The notes beneath the pieces are model-generated. The model made no database searches. It saw only the letters and a program-made list of their open reading frames with translations, and was not told where the DNA came from. Shown here in pieces: positions 1-6,300 of a stretch of 8,792 nucleotides of DNA. This stretch comes from an uncultured Lachnospiraceae bacterium. Its GTDB lineage: Bacteria; Bacillota; Clostridia; Lachnospirales; Lachnospiraceae. Position 1 is the stretch's first letter. Each line of letters begins with the position of its first letter. The stretch spans positions 1 to 8,792 of the forward strand of contig CADCPP010000155.1 in NCBI GenBank assembly GCA_902803355.1, read 5' to 3'. A program made the position numbers and the translations under genes.

Positions 1-1220
1 CGCTCCGGGTGCGCGATGTGCATGTACAGTTTATCGTCCCAGTCAAGGCTCACGTCGCAGCCGATGCGGCAGTAGTCGACGAGCCCGAAGGCCGGCATGA
101 GCGGCACGCCGCAGCCGAGGATGAGGGCGTTTCCGCACCACTTCCGCAGCATTTCCAGCGCCCGGCGCATGCGTGCGGCGCGGGTCTCCTTTTCATTTCC
201 GAAGCAGGCCGCTCCGTAGAGGAAGTCCAGCTTTAAGAGGTCAAAGCCCCAGTCTTCTACTGCCTGACGCACGCACTTCTCCACGTAAGCCATGGCGTCT
301 TCATTGTCAATATCCAGCGCATAAAAGCCGCTCCAGTTGGAGCCGCACTTCCAGGGCTTTCCGTCTTTCTGGTAGAACCAGTCCGGATGTTCCTGAAAGA
401 CCGAGGATTTTTCTTCTGCGACGAACGGTGCCATCCACAGACCGGCCCGGAAGCCGTCCGCATGGATGATCCCGGCCATCCGCTTCATGCCGCCCGGGAA
501 TTTTTCCGCGGATGCCTCCAGCCAGTCGCCGATATACGGCTCCCAGCCATCGTCGATCTGGAAGAGATCACCCGGCTCAAAAATGCTTTTGCAGCCTTCC
601 AGGGTCTTCAGGATGCCTTCTTCGTTAATATCCTGATAGCGGTCATACCAGCTGCTGTAGCCATACAGTTTCGGGATCTCCCGCTTTTCCATGCCCATGG
701 CCTTAAACCACGCGGCAAAGACCTCCTCGAGGCCCCCTTCGGCGGTAAAGAGGTCAAAGGCACGGAAATCCCCTTCCACCTTCAGGCCTTCCGCATCCTT
801 TGTGATCACCAGCTCACGGCGCAGCACATCGTAGGAAAAGACGGTGTAGCCGAAGCTTTCGTCCAGCGAGGCGAAGAGACGGTAGGTCTCCCCCTTTCGG
901 AACCAGCACCAGGAATAGCCGTGGAAGCGGCCGCGCAGGAAGGAATACTTCGCAAAGAAGGCGTCGCCGTAGCGATCCAGCGAGAAGGTATTCAGCAGAT
1001 TCTGCGGCAGATGCCCCGTCCCGTACATGCGCTGCGCGGGCAGCCACTCGGGGGTATAGGTCCAGCTCTGATAGCCGTTAAAGACCATGCCCTCGGGCGG
1101 AGCGATCTTCACCACCGCTTTTGCTTCTTTCACCGTACCGCTGAACGGTCCGTGGATATGCACTACCCCGTTCCACTCGGCGGTGCCGGTCATTCCGTTA
1201 ACGGTCCAATCAAGCTTCAC
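1..1220 (-). CDS. GH36 alpha-galactosidase, 3' end outside window
   Basis: Predicted cytoplasmic retaining alpha-galactosidase that releases galactose from melibiose- or raffinose-type sugars. Translating the minus strand from a GTG at 1220 gives about 406 open residues to the window edge. Motifs follow the compact GH36 enzymes of the Thermotoga maritima GalA type: SSWYDRY, then FQIDDGWEPYIGDW with sugar-binding D223 and D224, EHPDWF, KLDFLYGA with nucleophile D332 (codon 225-227), ILGCGVPLMPAFG and RIGCD with acid/base D389 (codon 54-56). The 57-residue spacing of the catalytic pair is close to that in GalA as I recall it. If full length is near 550 residues, about 145 are missing beyond position 1. 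The GTG is chosen because AAAGGAG lies 7 bases upstream (1228-1234) and an in-frame TAA precedes it. It overlaps the symporter stop by 11 bases, implying translational coupling in one operon. The family is clear; the exact substrate is inferred. Confidence 0.93.
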   Translation of the reverse strand, partial: MKLDWTVNGMTGTAEWNGVVHIHGPFSGTVKEAKAVVKIAPPEGMVFNGYQSWTYTPEWLPAQRMYGTGHLPQNLLNTFSLDRYGDAFFAKYSFLRGRFHGYSWCWFRKGETYRLFASLDESFGYTVFSYDVLRRELVITKDAEGLKVEGDFRAFDLFTAEGGLEEVFAAWFKAMGMEKREIPKLYGYSSWYDRYQDINEEGILKTLEGCKSIFEPGDLFQIDDGWEPYIGDWLEASAEKFPGGMKRMAGIIHADGFRAGLWMAPFVAEEKSSVFQEHPDWFYQKDGKPWKCGSNWSGFYALDIDNEDAMAYVEKCVRQAVEDWGFDLLKLDFLYGAACFGNEKETRAARMRRALEMLRKWCGNALILGCGVPLMPAFGLVDYCRIGCDVSLDWDDKLYMHIAHPE

Positions 1221-2592
1221 CGCGTTTCTCCTTTAATTGCTCGCCGATCTCCGCCATCTTCGCGTCAGTCAGCTTGAACTTCTTCCCGAAGAAGAAAAAT
1301 ACTGCGATCAGAGTCAGAATGGGCAGGACGGTCATGAGCAGACGCAGGCCGGTAATGGTCGAGGCGCTCTGCACCGCGATCTCGCCGGTATCCTCGGTGT
1401 TGCCCACAAGGCCGATCAGGTCAAGGCCGATACCGGTCAGGAACACCGCAACGCCGGAAGCCAGCTTGACCACGAAGGTCTGCATGGAGAAGATGACGCT
1501 CTCTTCTCTGCGGCCGGTCTGCAGCTCGCCGTAGTCGACGGAGCCGGACAGGAACACGGTCGTCAGAACGCTCAGGATACCGTTGGCCAGGAAGACCAGG
1601 ATGCCCGGAACAAGCAGCACATACAGGTTGCTTGCAAAGCCCACGAAGACCAGGCCGAGCAGGATGGCGTAGCCCGCAAGCGCAAGGCCCACCGCGATGC
1701 GGAAGATTTTTTCGTTTGCGATCTTTCTTGCGCGCAGCAGCGGATAGACCAGCATCATGCCCACGATCTGGAAGGCGCCGCCCACCGTGGAGAAGAGCGT
1801 GTAGCTGCCCTTCCAGCCGGCGCCGCCGAAGTCATATTTGAAGAAGTAGATGATGAAGTTCGAGGTCAGGTACAGGGCCATATTGACCATGACGATGGTC
1901 AGCACGACGGTCAGTGCCTGATCGTTGTGGAACAGCGCGCGGAACATCTCCTTCACGCTCACGTTTTCCATCTTGGTCTCGCGTTCCTTCACGTTCAGGC
2001 AGCAGACAAGCTCCGTAATGATGAAGATCACGGCTACGATGAGTGCCACATAGCGGAAGCCCGTGCGTTCGCTGTCGCCGCCGAGAAGCTGCACGGCCAT
2101 CATGGTGCCCATGGCCATGATCGCGGCACCGATGCCGGCGCAGGTACGGCCGACGACCGAGAGGTTTTCGCGTTCTGCCTGCGTATCGGTCAGGGCGGGG
2201 AGCATGCTCCAGTAAGGGATATCCATCATGGTATAGGTGACGCCCCACAGGATGTAAACAACGCTGAAGAAGACCATCATCTTGCTTTCCGGCATGACCG
2301 GCGCGGCATACAGTGCATACAGGACCAGCGCGTTCAGCACTGTTCCGGAGAAGAGCCAGGGACGGAAGCGGCCCCATTTCGTCTTCGTCTTGGCGACCAG
2401 GATCCCCATGAAGGGATCGTTCAGGGCGTCAAAGACCCTCGCGATCATCAGGATCGTACCGACGAAGGAAGCGCTCAGGCCGATGATATCCTGGTAGTAA
2501 TACAGAACATAGTTTGCGGACAGTGCGTAGACCATGTCCTTGCCGACCGCACCGATACCATAGGCAATCTTCTTGCCAGTTGTCATTTTCAT
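1210..2592 (-). CDS. melB: MelB-type GPH sugar:cation symporter
   Basis: A 460-residue membrane symporter of the glycoside-pentoside-hexuronide:cation family, expected to have 12 transmembrane helices and to import an alpha-galactoside with Na+, Li+ or H+. Residues known to matter in Escherichia/Salmonella MelB fall at the same numbers: K18-D19 in GKD, D55, N58 and D59 in ARVFDALNDPFMG (cation site), KWGRFRPW at 72-79, D124 and W128 in MMDIPYW (sugar site) and R149. A lysine in FVVKLASG also matches the MelB pattern. The start at 2592 is supported by GGAGG 8 bases upstream (2601-2605); an ATG at 2586 is the alternative. It is first in the operon, followed by the overlapping GH36 gene, which supports an alpha-galactoside substrate. 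The GPH family is near certain. The symbol melB rests on the conserved ligand residues and the enzyme next door, not on measured transport. Confidence 0.92.
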   Translation of the reverse strand: MKMTTGKKIAYGIGAVGKDMVYALSANYVLYYYQDIIGLSASFVGTILMIARVFDALNDPFMGILVAKTKTKWGRFRPWLFSGTVLNALVLYALYAAPVMPESKMMVFFSVVYILWGVTYTMMDIPYWSMLPALTDTQAERENLSVVGRTCAGIGAAIMAMGTMMAVQLLGGDSERTGFRYVALIVAVIFIITELVCCLNVKERETKMENVSVKEMFRALFHNDQALTVVLTIVMVNMALYLTSNFIIYFFKYDFGGAGWKGSYTLFSTVGGAFQIVGMMLVYPLLRARKIANEKIFRIAVGLALAGYAILLGLVFVGFASNLYVLLVPGILVFLANGILSVLTTVFLSGSVDYGELQTGRREESVIFSMQTFVVKLASGVAVFLTGIGLDLIGLVGNTEDTGEIAVQSASTITGLRLLMTVLPILTLIAVFFFFGKKFKLTDAKMAEIGEQLKEKRGEA

Positions 2593-2634
2593 ATGTTATT
2601 CCTCCCGGCCCCGCAGGGCACAATTACAAATCAT

Positions 2635-2663
2635 ATTATATAAGAGGCCGGAGCAAAATGCAA
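2635..2663 (-). promoter_or_regulatory. Sigma-A promoter of the symporter/GH36 operon
   Basis: Read on the minus strand, a -35 box TTGCAT (2658-2663) is followed by a 17-base spacer and a perfect -10 box TATAAT (2635-2640). Transcription should begin near 2628, giving a leader of about 36 bases that contains the GGAGG at 2601-2605. The -35 box overlaps a perfect inverted repeat, so repressor control is likely. The assignment is from sequence pattern only. Confidence 0.82.
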
Positions 2664-2675
2664 GGATAACCTTGC
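2660..2675. promoter_or_regulatory. Candidate operator dyad on the -35 box
   Basis: GCAAGG-ATAA-CCTTGC is a perfect inverted repeat with 6-base arms and a 4-base centre. It overlaps the last bases of the -35 element of the symporter/GH36 promoter and extends upstream of it. A protein bound here would block RNA polymerase. It is not the usual LacI/GalR or CcpA shape with a central CG, so the regulator family is unknown, and no regulator gene is in the window. I saw no second copy near the other promoters. Confidence 0.5.
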
Positions 2676-2804
2676 CTCCCCCGACACGCTCTCCCCCGTC
2701 ATCAGTGACCGCCTATGCTACTGCGATGGCAGTCTGCCTGCCCGCTCCCCGGCATAAGGCCGTCCGGATGACGGTACATGCGCCGGAGAGCGCAGGCTCC
2801 GGAT

Positions 2805-2834
2805 AAAAACCGCGCTATCCTCTGCGCGGTTTTT
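2805..2834. terminator. Bidirectional intrinsic terminator, no obvious client gene
   Basis: AAAAACCGCGC and GCGCGGTTTTT form perfect 11-base arms around the 8-base loop TATCCTCT. Each strand thus shows a GC-rich stem ending in five T residues, the usual form of a two-way intrinsic terminator. The flanking genes are transcribed away from it, so neither ends here. It could insulate the two promoters, end a small RNA, or be left from a lost gene. Confidence 0.75.
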
Positions 2835-2845
2835 ACCGAGGTTCA

Positions 2846-2870
2846 GCGAAAATGCATCCGGCATTTTCGC
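2846..2870. repeat. Perfect palindrome with 10-base arms
   Basis: GCGAAAATGC and GCATTTTCGC are separated by ATCCG. The DNA could be an operator for a dimeric regulator or an RNA hairpin; no T-run follows, so it is not a terminator by itself. It lies 11 bases right of the bidirectional terminator and about 125 bases upstream of the promoter of the second symporter. Confidence 0.55.
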
Positions 2871-2995
2871 GGTTCACGAGGTTTCCGGAAAGCCTGCGTG
2901 AAGCCGGCGCATTCGTACCGTCCCGGGCGGTCCGCCTGTCGGGGAAGGGCAGCAGCTGCAGCGCAGCGGCACTGCCTGTCGCATTCTCTTTTCCC

Positions 2996-3023
2996 TTTAC
3001 ATTTTGCGCAGAAATGGTACAAT
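2996..3023 (+). promoter_or_regulatory. Promoter of the second GPH symporter
   Basis: A -35 box TTTACA (2996-3001), a 16-base spacer and a -10 box TACAAT (3018-3023) lie upstream of the rightward symporter gene. Start of transcription is expected near 3030, giving a leader of about 53 bases. The leader contains GGAGG (3072-3076), 6 bases before the ATG at 3083. Confidence 0.75.
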
Positions 3024-3082
3024 ATCTGCAGCAAAGGATGAACGAAACCGCAGCATGATTTCATCGTTTCCGGAGGTTTTTT

Positions 3083-4564
3083 ATGGAAGAACAGAGCTAT
3101 ATTGCGCGGACCAGCGGTCTGAAAACAAAGGATTATCTCGGCTATGCCATGGTGGATGCCGCGGGCTGTCTTGTCTTTGCCCTCGTCACCACCCTGCTGC
3201 AGAAATTCTACACCGATATCTTCCACCTGAGCCCGCTTTTCATCATGTTCATGTTCGTGATCGCGCGCGTCTGGGATGGCATCAACGACCCGATCATGGG
3301 CCGCATTGCGGATACCGTAAAGCCGGGCAGGCTCGGCCGCTACCGCAAATGGATCCTCATCGCGGCGCTGCCTCTTGCTGTTTCCGCAGTGCTGATGTTC
3401 TTAAAACTGCCGGGCATCGGTGAAGAAGGGCACGGCTTCATTACCTCCCTGTATGCGACGGTGACCTATATCTTCTTCGGCATGGCCTATACCGTGCTGC
3501 AGATCCCGTACGGCTCCCTGGCCTCGGTCGTCACCACGGACGCGCACGAGCGCAGCCAGCTGTCGGTGTGGCGTTCCATCGGCGCGGCAGCCGGCTCCAT
3601 TCCGGTTCTGCTGATCGCAAGCTTTGCTTATGCGGACCGTCTTGATGCAGCCGGAGGCAAGGTGATCGGTGAGAACGGCAAGGTGATCACCGACATGCAG
3701 TACGGGCCGGTCATCGCCGGCGTCGTGATCATGGCGGTCTGCTCCTTTATCATGCTGATCGTCGCCTTTTTCCTGAACAAGGAACGCGTAAAGACCAAGC
3801 CCCAGGCCAAGCAGCCCGGCGCTGCAAAGAAGGCCATCGCCCTGCTCTTTAAAAACCGGGCCTTTGTGGTCATCACCATGGTCTCCATGCTGCTCCTTGC
3901 CGGCCAGATGTTCACGCAGAGCTTTTATACCTATCTGTTCAACGACTATTTTCACGCGAACTGGATGAACCTCGCCACGCAGGCCTGCACCTATTCGCCC
4001 ATGCTGCTCTTTATGTTCTTCCTGCCGAAGCTGACCAGAAAGCGCGGCAAAAAGGAAGTGACGATGGTGGGTATGACGCTTGCCGCCGCCGCGAATCTCG
4101 TTCTTTTCCTCCTGCGCGGCATGGAGCCTTCCGTACTCATGTGGATCTTCCTGCTCATGAATCTTGTGAGCGGCTTCGGCCTGACCACGCTGGTCATGCA
4201 GCTGTGGGCCATGGTCGCCGACGCGATCGACGATATCGAGGTCAAGACCGGCAGCCGGGATGACGGCACAGCCTGTTCGGTCTTCAATGTGTTCCGCAAG
4301 GTCGGTCAGGTGCTGGCCGCCATCTGCGTGAACGGCGCCCTGCTCGGCATGGACTACAAGTATGAAAAGGGCGCGGTGCAGACGCTGGCCAACCTGAAGG
4401 TGATGTACGATCTGGGCACGCTGATTCCTGCCATCATGTTCGGCGTCATGGCCGTTTTGCTGCTCTTCTTCTATCCGCTGTCCCGTAAAAAAACAGAAGA
4501 GCTTCAGCTCCGCAAGGAGGAGAAGCTCAAAGAAGACGTGGAAGACGGCCGAGTAGAGATCTGA
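3083..4564 (+). CDS. GPH-family glycoside:cation symporter
   Basis: A 493-residue transporter of the glycoside-pentoside-hexuronide:cation family with about 12 predicted membrane helices. The cation-site signature ARVWDGINDPIMG is intact with D65, N68 and D69, and LGRYRKW (84-90) follows. R164 matches R149 of MelB. The residue equivalent to the sugar-binding D124 of MelB is Q140 (VLQIPYGS), as in GPH members that carry other glycosides, so its substrate probably differs from that of the MelB-like protein encoded divergently. The hydrophilic insert around 203-217 and the charged C-terminal tail (473-493, rich in K and E) are likely cytoplasmic or loop segments. The start is set by GGAGG 6 bases upstream. 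It is a single-gene unit with its own promoter and terminator. The family is certain; the substrate is unknown, perhaps the sugar handled by a glycosidase outside the window. Confidence 0.93.
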   Translation: MEEQSYIARTSGLKTKDYLGYAMVDAAGCLVFALVTTLLQKFYTDIFHLSPLFIMFMFVIARVWDGINDPIMGRIADTVKPGRLGRYRKWILIAALPLAVSAVLMFLKLPGIGEEGHGFITSLYATVTYIFFGMAYTVLQIPYGSLASVVTTDAHERSQLSVWRSIGAAAGSIPVLLIASFAYADRLDAAGGKVIGENGKVITDMQYGPVIAGVVIMAVCSFIMLIVAFFLNKERVKTKPQAKQPGAAKKAIALLFKNRAFVVITMVSMLLLAGQMFTQSFYTYLFNDYFHANWMNLATQACTYSPMLLFMFFLPKLTRKRGKKEVTMVGMTLAAAANLVLFLLRGMEPSVLMWIFLLMNLVSGFGLTTLVMQLWAMVADAIDDIEVKTGSRDDGTACSVFNVFRKVGQVLAAICVNGALLGMDYKYEKGAVQTLANLKVMYDLGTLIPAIMFGVMAVLLLFFYPLSRKKTEELQLRKEEKLKEDVEDGRVEI

Positions 4565-4579
4565 AGCCGTATTCCGAAT

Positions 4580-5365
4580 TCACACAAGCAGCATCCGGTC
4601 GTTGTTCATGGCTCTTCCGGATGCTGCTTTAAATTTTTCCAGAAGATCCGGGACCGTAAGGTGTTTTCTCTCTTCTCCGCTCACGTCGTAAATGATCCGG
4701 CCGCGGTCCAGCATCAGCGTGCGGCTGCCAAGATCGAGCGCCGACTGCATGTCATGCGTGATCATCAGGCAGGTCAGCGCGTTCTCGCTGACCACTTTTT
4801 TCGTCATTGACAGGATCTTTTCCGCCGCGGCGGGATCAAGCGCCGCCGTGTGTTCATCCAGCAGCAGAAGCTTCGGCGGATCGATCGTAGCCATGAGAAG
4901 CGTGAGTGCCTGTCTCTGCCCGCCGGACAGCAGGCCCACCGGCTCATCCAGGCGGTCCTCCAGCCCCATATCCAGCTCAGCCAAACGCTCGCGAAAGCGC
5001 CTTCGCTCCGCCCTGCCGATCCGGGAGAGCCAGGTTCCGTGCCCTGCCGCGAGCGCAAGGTTTTCTTCGATCGTCATGTTCGGCGCCGTGCCGCGCAGCG
5101 GATCCTGAAACAGCCTTCCGATATGGAAGGCTCTTTTGTATTCCGGCTGGAGGGTGATGTCCTCACCGCCCAGCAGGATCCGTCCGGAATCGGTCATGAA
5201 GCTGCCGCAAACAGCGTTAAACAGCGTGGATTTTCCCGCGCCGTTCGCACCGATCAGCGTCATAAACTCTCCTTTTTTCACTTCGAGCGAGATATCATCC
5301 AGCGCGGTCCTTTTATTGGCCGTTCCCGCATCAAAGACCTTGCAGACATGTTCAAGCTTCAGCAT
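4580..5365 (-). CDS. trpZ: Tryptophan ABC transporter ATP-binding protein TrpZ
   Basis: A 261-residue ATPase subunit that should power the importer formed with the permease and lipoprotein encoded just upstream. All nucleotide-binding motifs are present: Walker A GANGAGKST (39-47), Q-loop Q87, signature LSGGQ (146-150), Walker B LLLLDE (166-171) and the H-loop histidine H204 in ITHD. The start at 5365 has GGAGG 6 bases upstream (5372-5376) and overlaps the permease stop by 14 bases, so translation is probably coupled. The longer frame from 5389 has no comparable site. The last 16 or so codons are shared with the terminator of the converging symporter gene. W112 (codon 5030-5032) is the only tryptophan in the three transporter proteins. 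The family alone would fit several ABC importers; tryptophan is inferred from the T-box at the head of the operon. Confidence 0.92.
   Translation of the reverse strand: MLKLEHVCKVFDAGTANKRTALDDISLEVKKGEFMTLIGANGAGKSTLFNAVCGSFMTDSGRILLGGEDITLQPEYKRAFHIGRLFQDPLRGTAPNMTIEENLALAAGHGTWLSRIGRAERRRFRERLAELDMGLEDRLDEPVGLLSGGQRQALTLLMATIDPPKLLLLDEHTAALDPAAAEKILSMTKKVVSENALTCLMITHDMQSALDLGSRTLMLDRGRIIYDVSGEERKHLTVPDLLEKFKAASGRAMNNDRMLLV
4586..4638 (+). terminator. Terminator of the second symporter, inside the trpZ 3' end
   Basis: AAGCAGCATCCGG (4586-4598) and CCGGATGCTGCTT (4617-4629) form perfect 13-base arms around an 18-base loop, followed by TAAATTTTT on the plus strand. It starts 22 bases after the symporter stop codon and suits rightward termination. 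The whole element lies within the last codons of the converging trpZ frame. Read leftward no T-run follows the stem, so it looks one-way. Confidence 0.8.
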
Positions 5366-6287
5366 CACCGGCCTCCTTTCTCTGTGCAAAGCGGCGCCTG
5401 ATCAGCGGCAGCTGCGCCTTTACGTAAGGAAGCGCAATGGTCAGCACGACGATGGCCGCCGCCACGAACTTCAGCATGAAGGCCGGAAGGCGGAAGCGCA
5501 GGGCTGCCGTGTAGACCAGGCGGAACAGCAGGGCGCCGAGCACCGCGCCGCAGATCCGAAGCGGCATGCGCCGTCTCTTCCCGAAGAACGCGCCGCCGAT
5601 GAGGAGGGAAGCAAGCGCCACCGTGACCATGCCCGAGCCGATATCGATATTCACGGACTTCTGCGCCTGCGCGAGCAGGCAGCCGGAAAGCGCCGTGACC
5701 GAGCCGGAAAGGCACAGACCGATGAGGGTCGTCTTGGCCGGATCGATCGAAGAGGAGCGGACCATGTCCGGATTGTCGCCGCTGGCCCGGATGGCAAGGC
5801 CAAGGCGCGTCCGCAGAAACAGGGCAAGCAGCGTCCCGACCGCAAGGACGGCTATAACAGCCACGCAGAGCTTCTGCGATCCGGCGAGCGGCGTTGCGGC
5901 AAGATGCGCCTCCATGCGGGTAAAGACCGTTTCCGTCTTATTCATATTGAGGAGCGAGCTGCCGCCCATCACCGCGATATTCACGGAATAGAGCGCCGTA
6001 TTGACCGCGATGCCGGACAGCAGGCTGTTGATCCCAAGCTTTGTCTGCAGAAAGCCCGTCACAAGGCCGGAGAGCATGCCCGCGCCCATAGCGGCAAGGA
6101 TCGAAAGGTAAGGGTGGCCGCTGATGGCCACGACTGCGCCCACGGCCGCGCCGAGCGTAAAGCAGCCGTCCGTAGACAGATCGCATACATTCAGCATGGA
6201 GTAGCTTAAGAACAGCGCCAGTACCGTCAGCGAGCTGATGAGGCCGAGCTCCGCCGCCGTCTGCAGCAGGGGAAGAAGATCCGCCAT
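5352..6287 (-). CDS. trpY: Tryptophan ABC transporter permease TrpY
   Basis: A 311-residue integral membrane protein of the LivH/RbsC-like permease family (BPD_transp_2), with about eight or nine hydrophobic segments. Recognisable are the DLSTDGCFTLGAAVG segment (36-50), the cytoplasmic GDNPDMVRSSSID coupling segment (170-182) and the following VTALSGCLLAQAQ (197-209). The C-terminal end is strongly basic, which fits a cytoplasmic tail. It would form the channel of the importer with TrpZ bound inside and TrpX delivering the substrate. The start at 6287 has AAAGGAGAG with AGGAG 7 bases upstream (6295-6299), only 13 bases after the trpX stop; an upstream in-frame extension to 6464 lies inside trpX and is rejected. 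It contains no tryptophan, which is unusual for a membrane protein of this size. Function as a tryptophan permease is inferred from family and T-box. Confidence 0.91.
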   Translation of the reverse strand: MADLLPLLQTAAELGLISSLTVLALFLSYSMLNVCDLSTDGCFTLGAAVGAVVAISGHPYLSILAAMGAGMLSGLVTGFLQTKLGINSLLSGIAVNTALYSVNIAVMGGSSLLNMNKTETVFTRMEAHLAATPLAGSQKLCVAVIAVLAVGTLLALFLRTRLGLAIRASGDNPDMVRSSSIDPAKTTLIGLCLSGSVTALSGCLLAQAQKSVNIDIGSGMVTVALASLLIGGAFFGKRRRMPLRICGAVLGALLFRLVYTAALRFRLPAFMLKFVAAAIVVLTIALPYVKAQLPLIRRRFAQRKEAGDAEA

Positions 6288-6300
6288 GACCGCTCTCCTT

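Larger units (their letters stand above)
2676..2995. other. Gene-free intergenic region with serial hairpins
   Basis: Between the two divergent promoters there is no reading frame with a ribosome binding site or a recognisable protein. Several dyads follow each other: GGCAG-T-CTGCC (2728-2738), CCGTC-CGGAT-GACGG (2760-2774), CCGGAG/CTCCGG with an 8-base loop (2783-2802), a symmetrical terminator (2805-2834) and a 10-base-arm palindrome (2846-2870). I found no convincing promoter for a small RNA on either strand. The stretch may hold operators, a structured RNA, or remnants of a lost gene. Confidence 0.5.

Noticed and set aside
387..1277. Plus-strand open frame of 296 residues
   Set aside because: It is the antisense shadow of the GH36 gene, whose catalytic motifs read on the minus strand.
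1237..2643. Plus-strand open frame of 468 residues opposite the symporter
   Set aside because: It is rich in His, Gln, Asp and Ala with no motif, and mirrors the minus-strand MelB-like gene, whose motifs, promoter and ribosome site are clear.
3037..3070. Possible leader hairpin GAAAC/GTTTC before the second symporter
   Set aside because: Only five base pairs around a long loop; too weak to call a regulatory structure.
2593..3082. CcpA-type catabolite repression sites
   Set aside because: I looked for CG-centred TGNAANCGNTTNCA-like sequences near both sugar promoters and found no convincing match.
2778..3226. Short open frames on both strands in the divergent intergenic region
   Set aside because: None has a ribosome binding site or protein-like composition; they cross hairpins and the promoter of the second symporter.
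4580..5389. Longer TrpZ start at 5389
   Set aside because: The eight extra residues have no ribosome site, while the ATG at 5365 follows GGAGG by 6 bases and begins the usual ABC ATPase N-terminus.
5136..6209. Plus-strand open frame of 357 residues opposite trpY
   Set aside because: Low-complexity composition (Arg, Ala, Gly, His) and no ribosome site; it is a shadow of the GC-rich permease gene.
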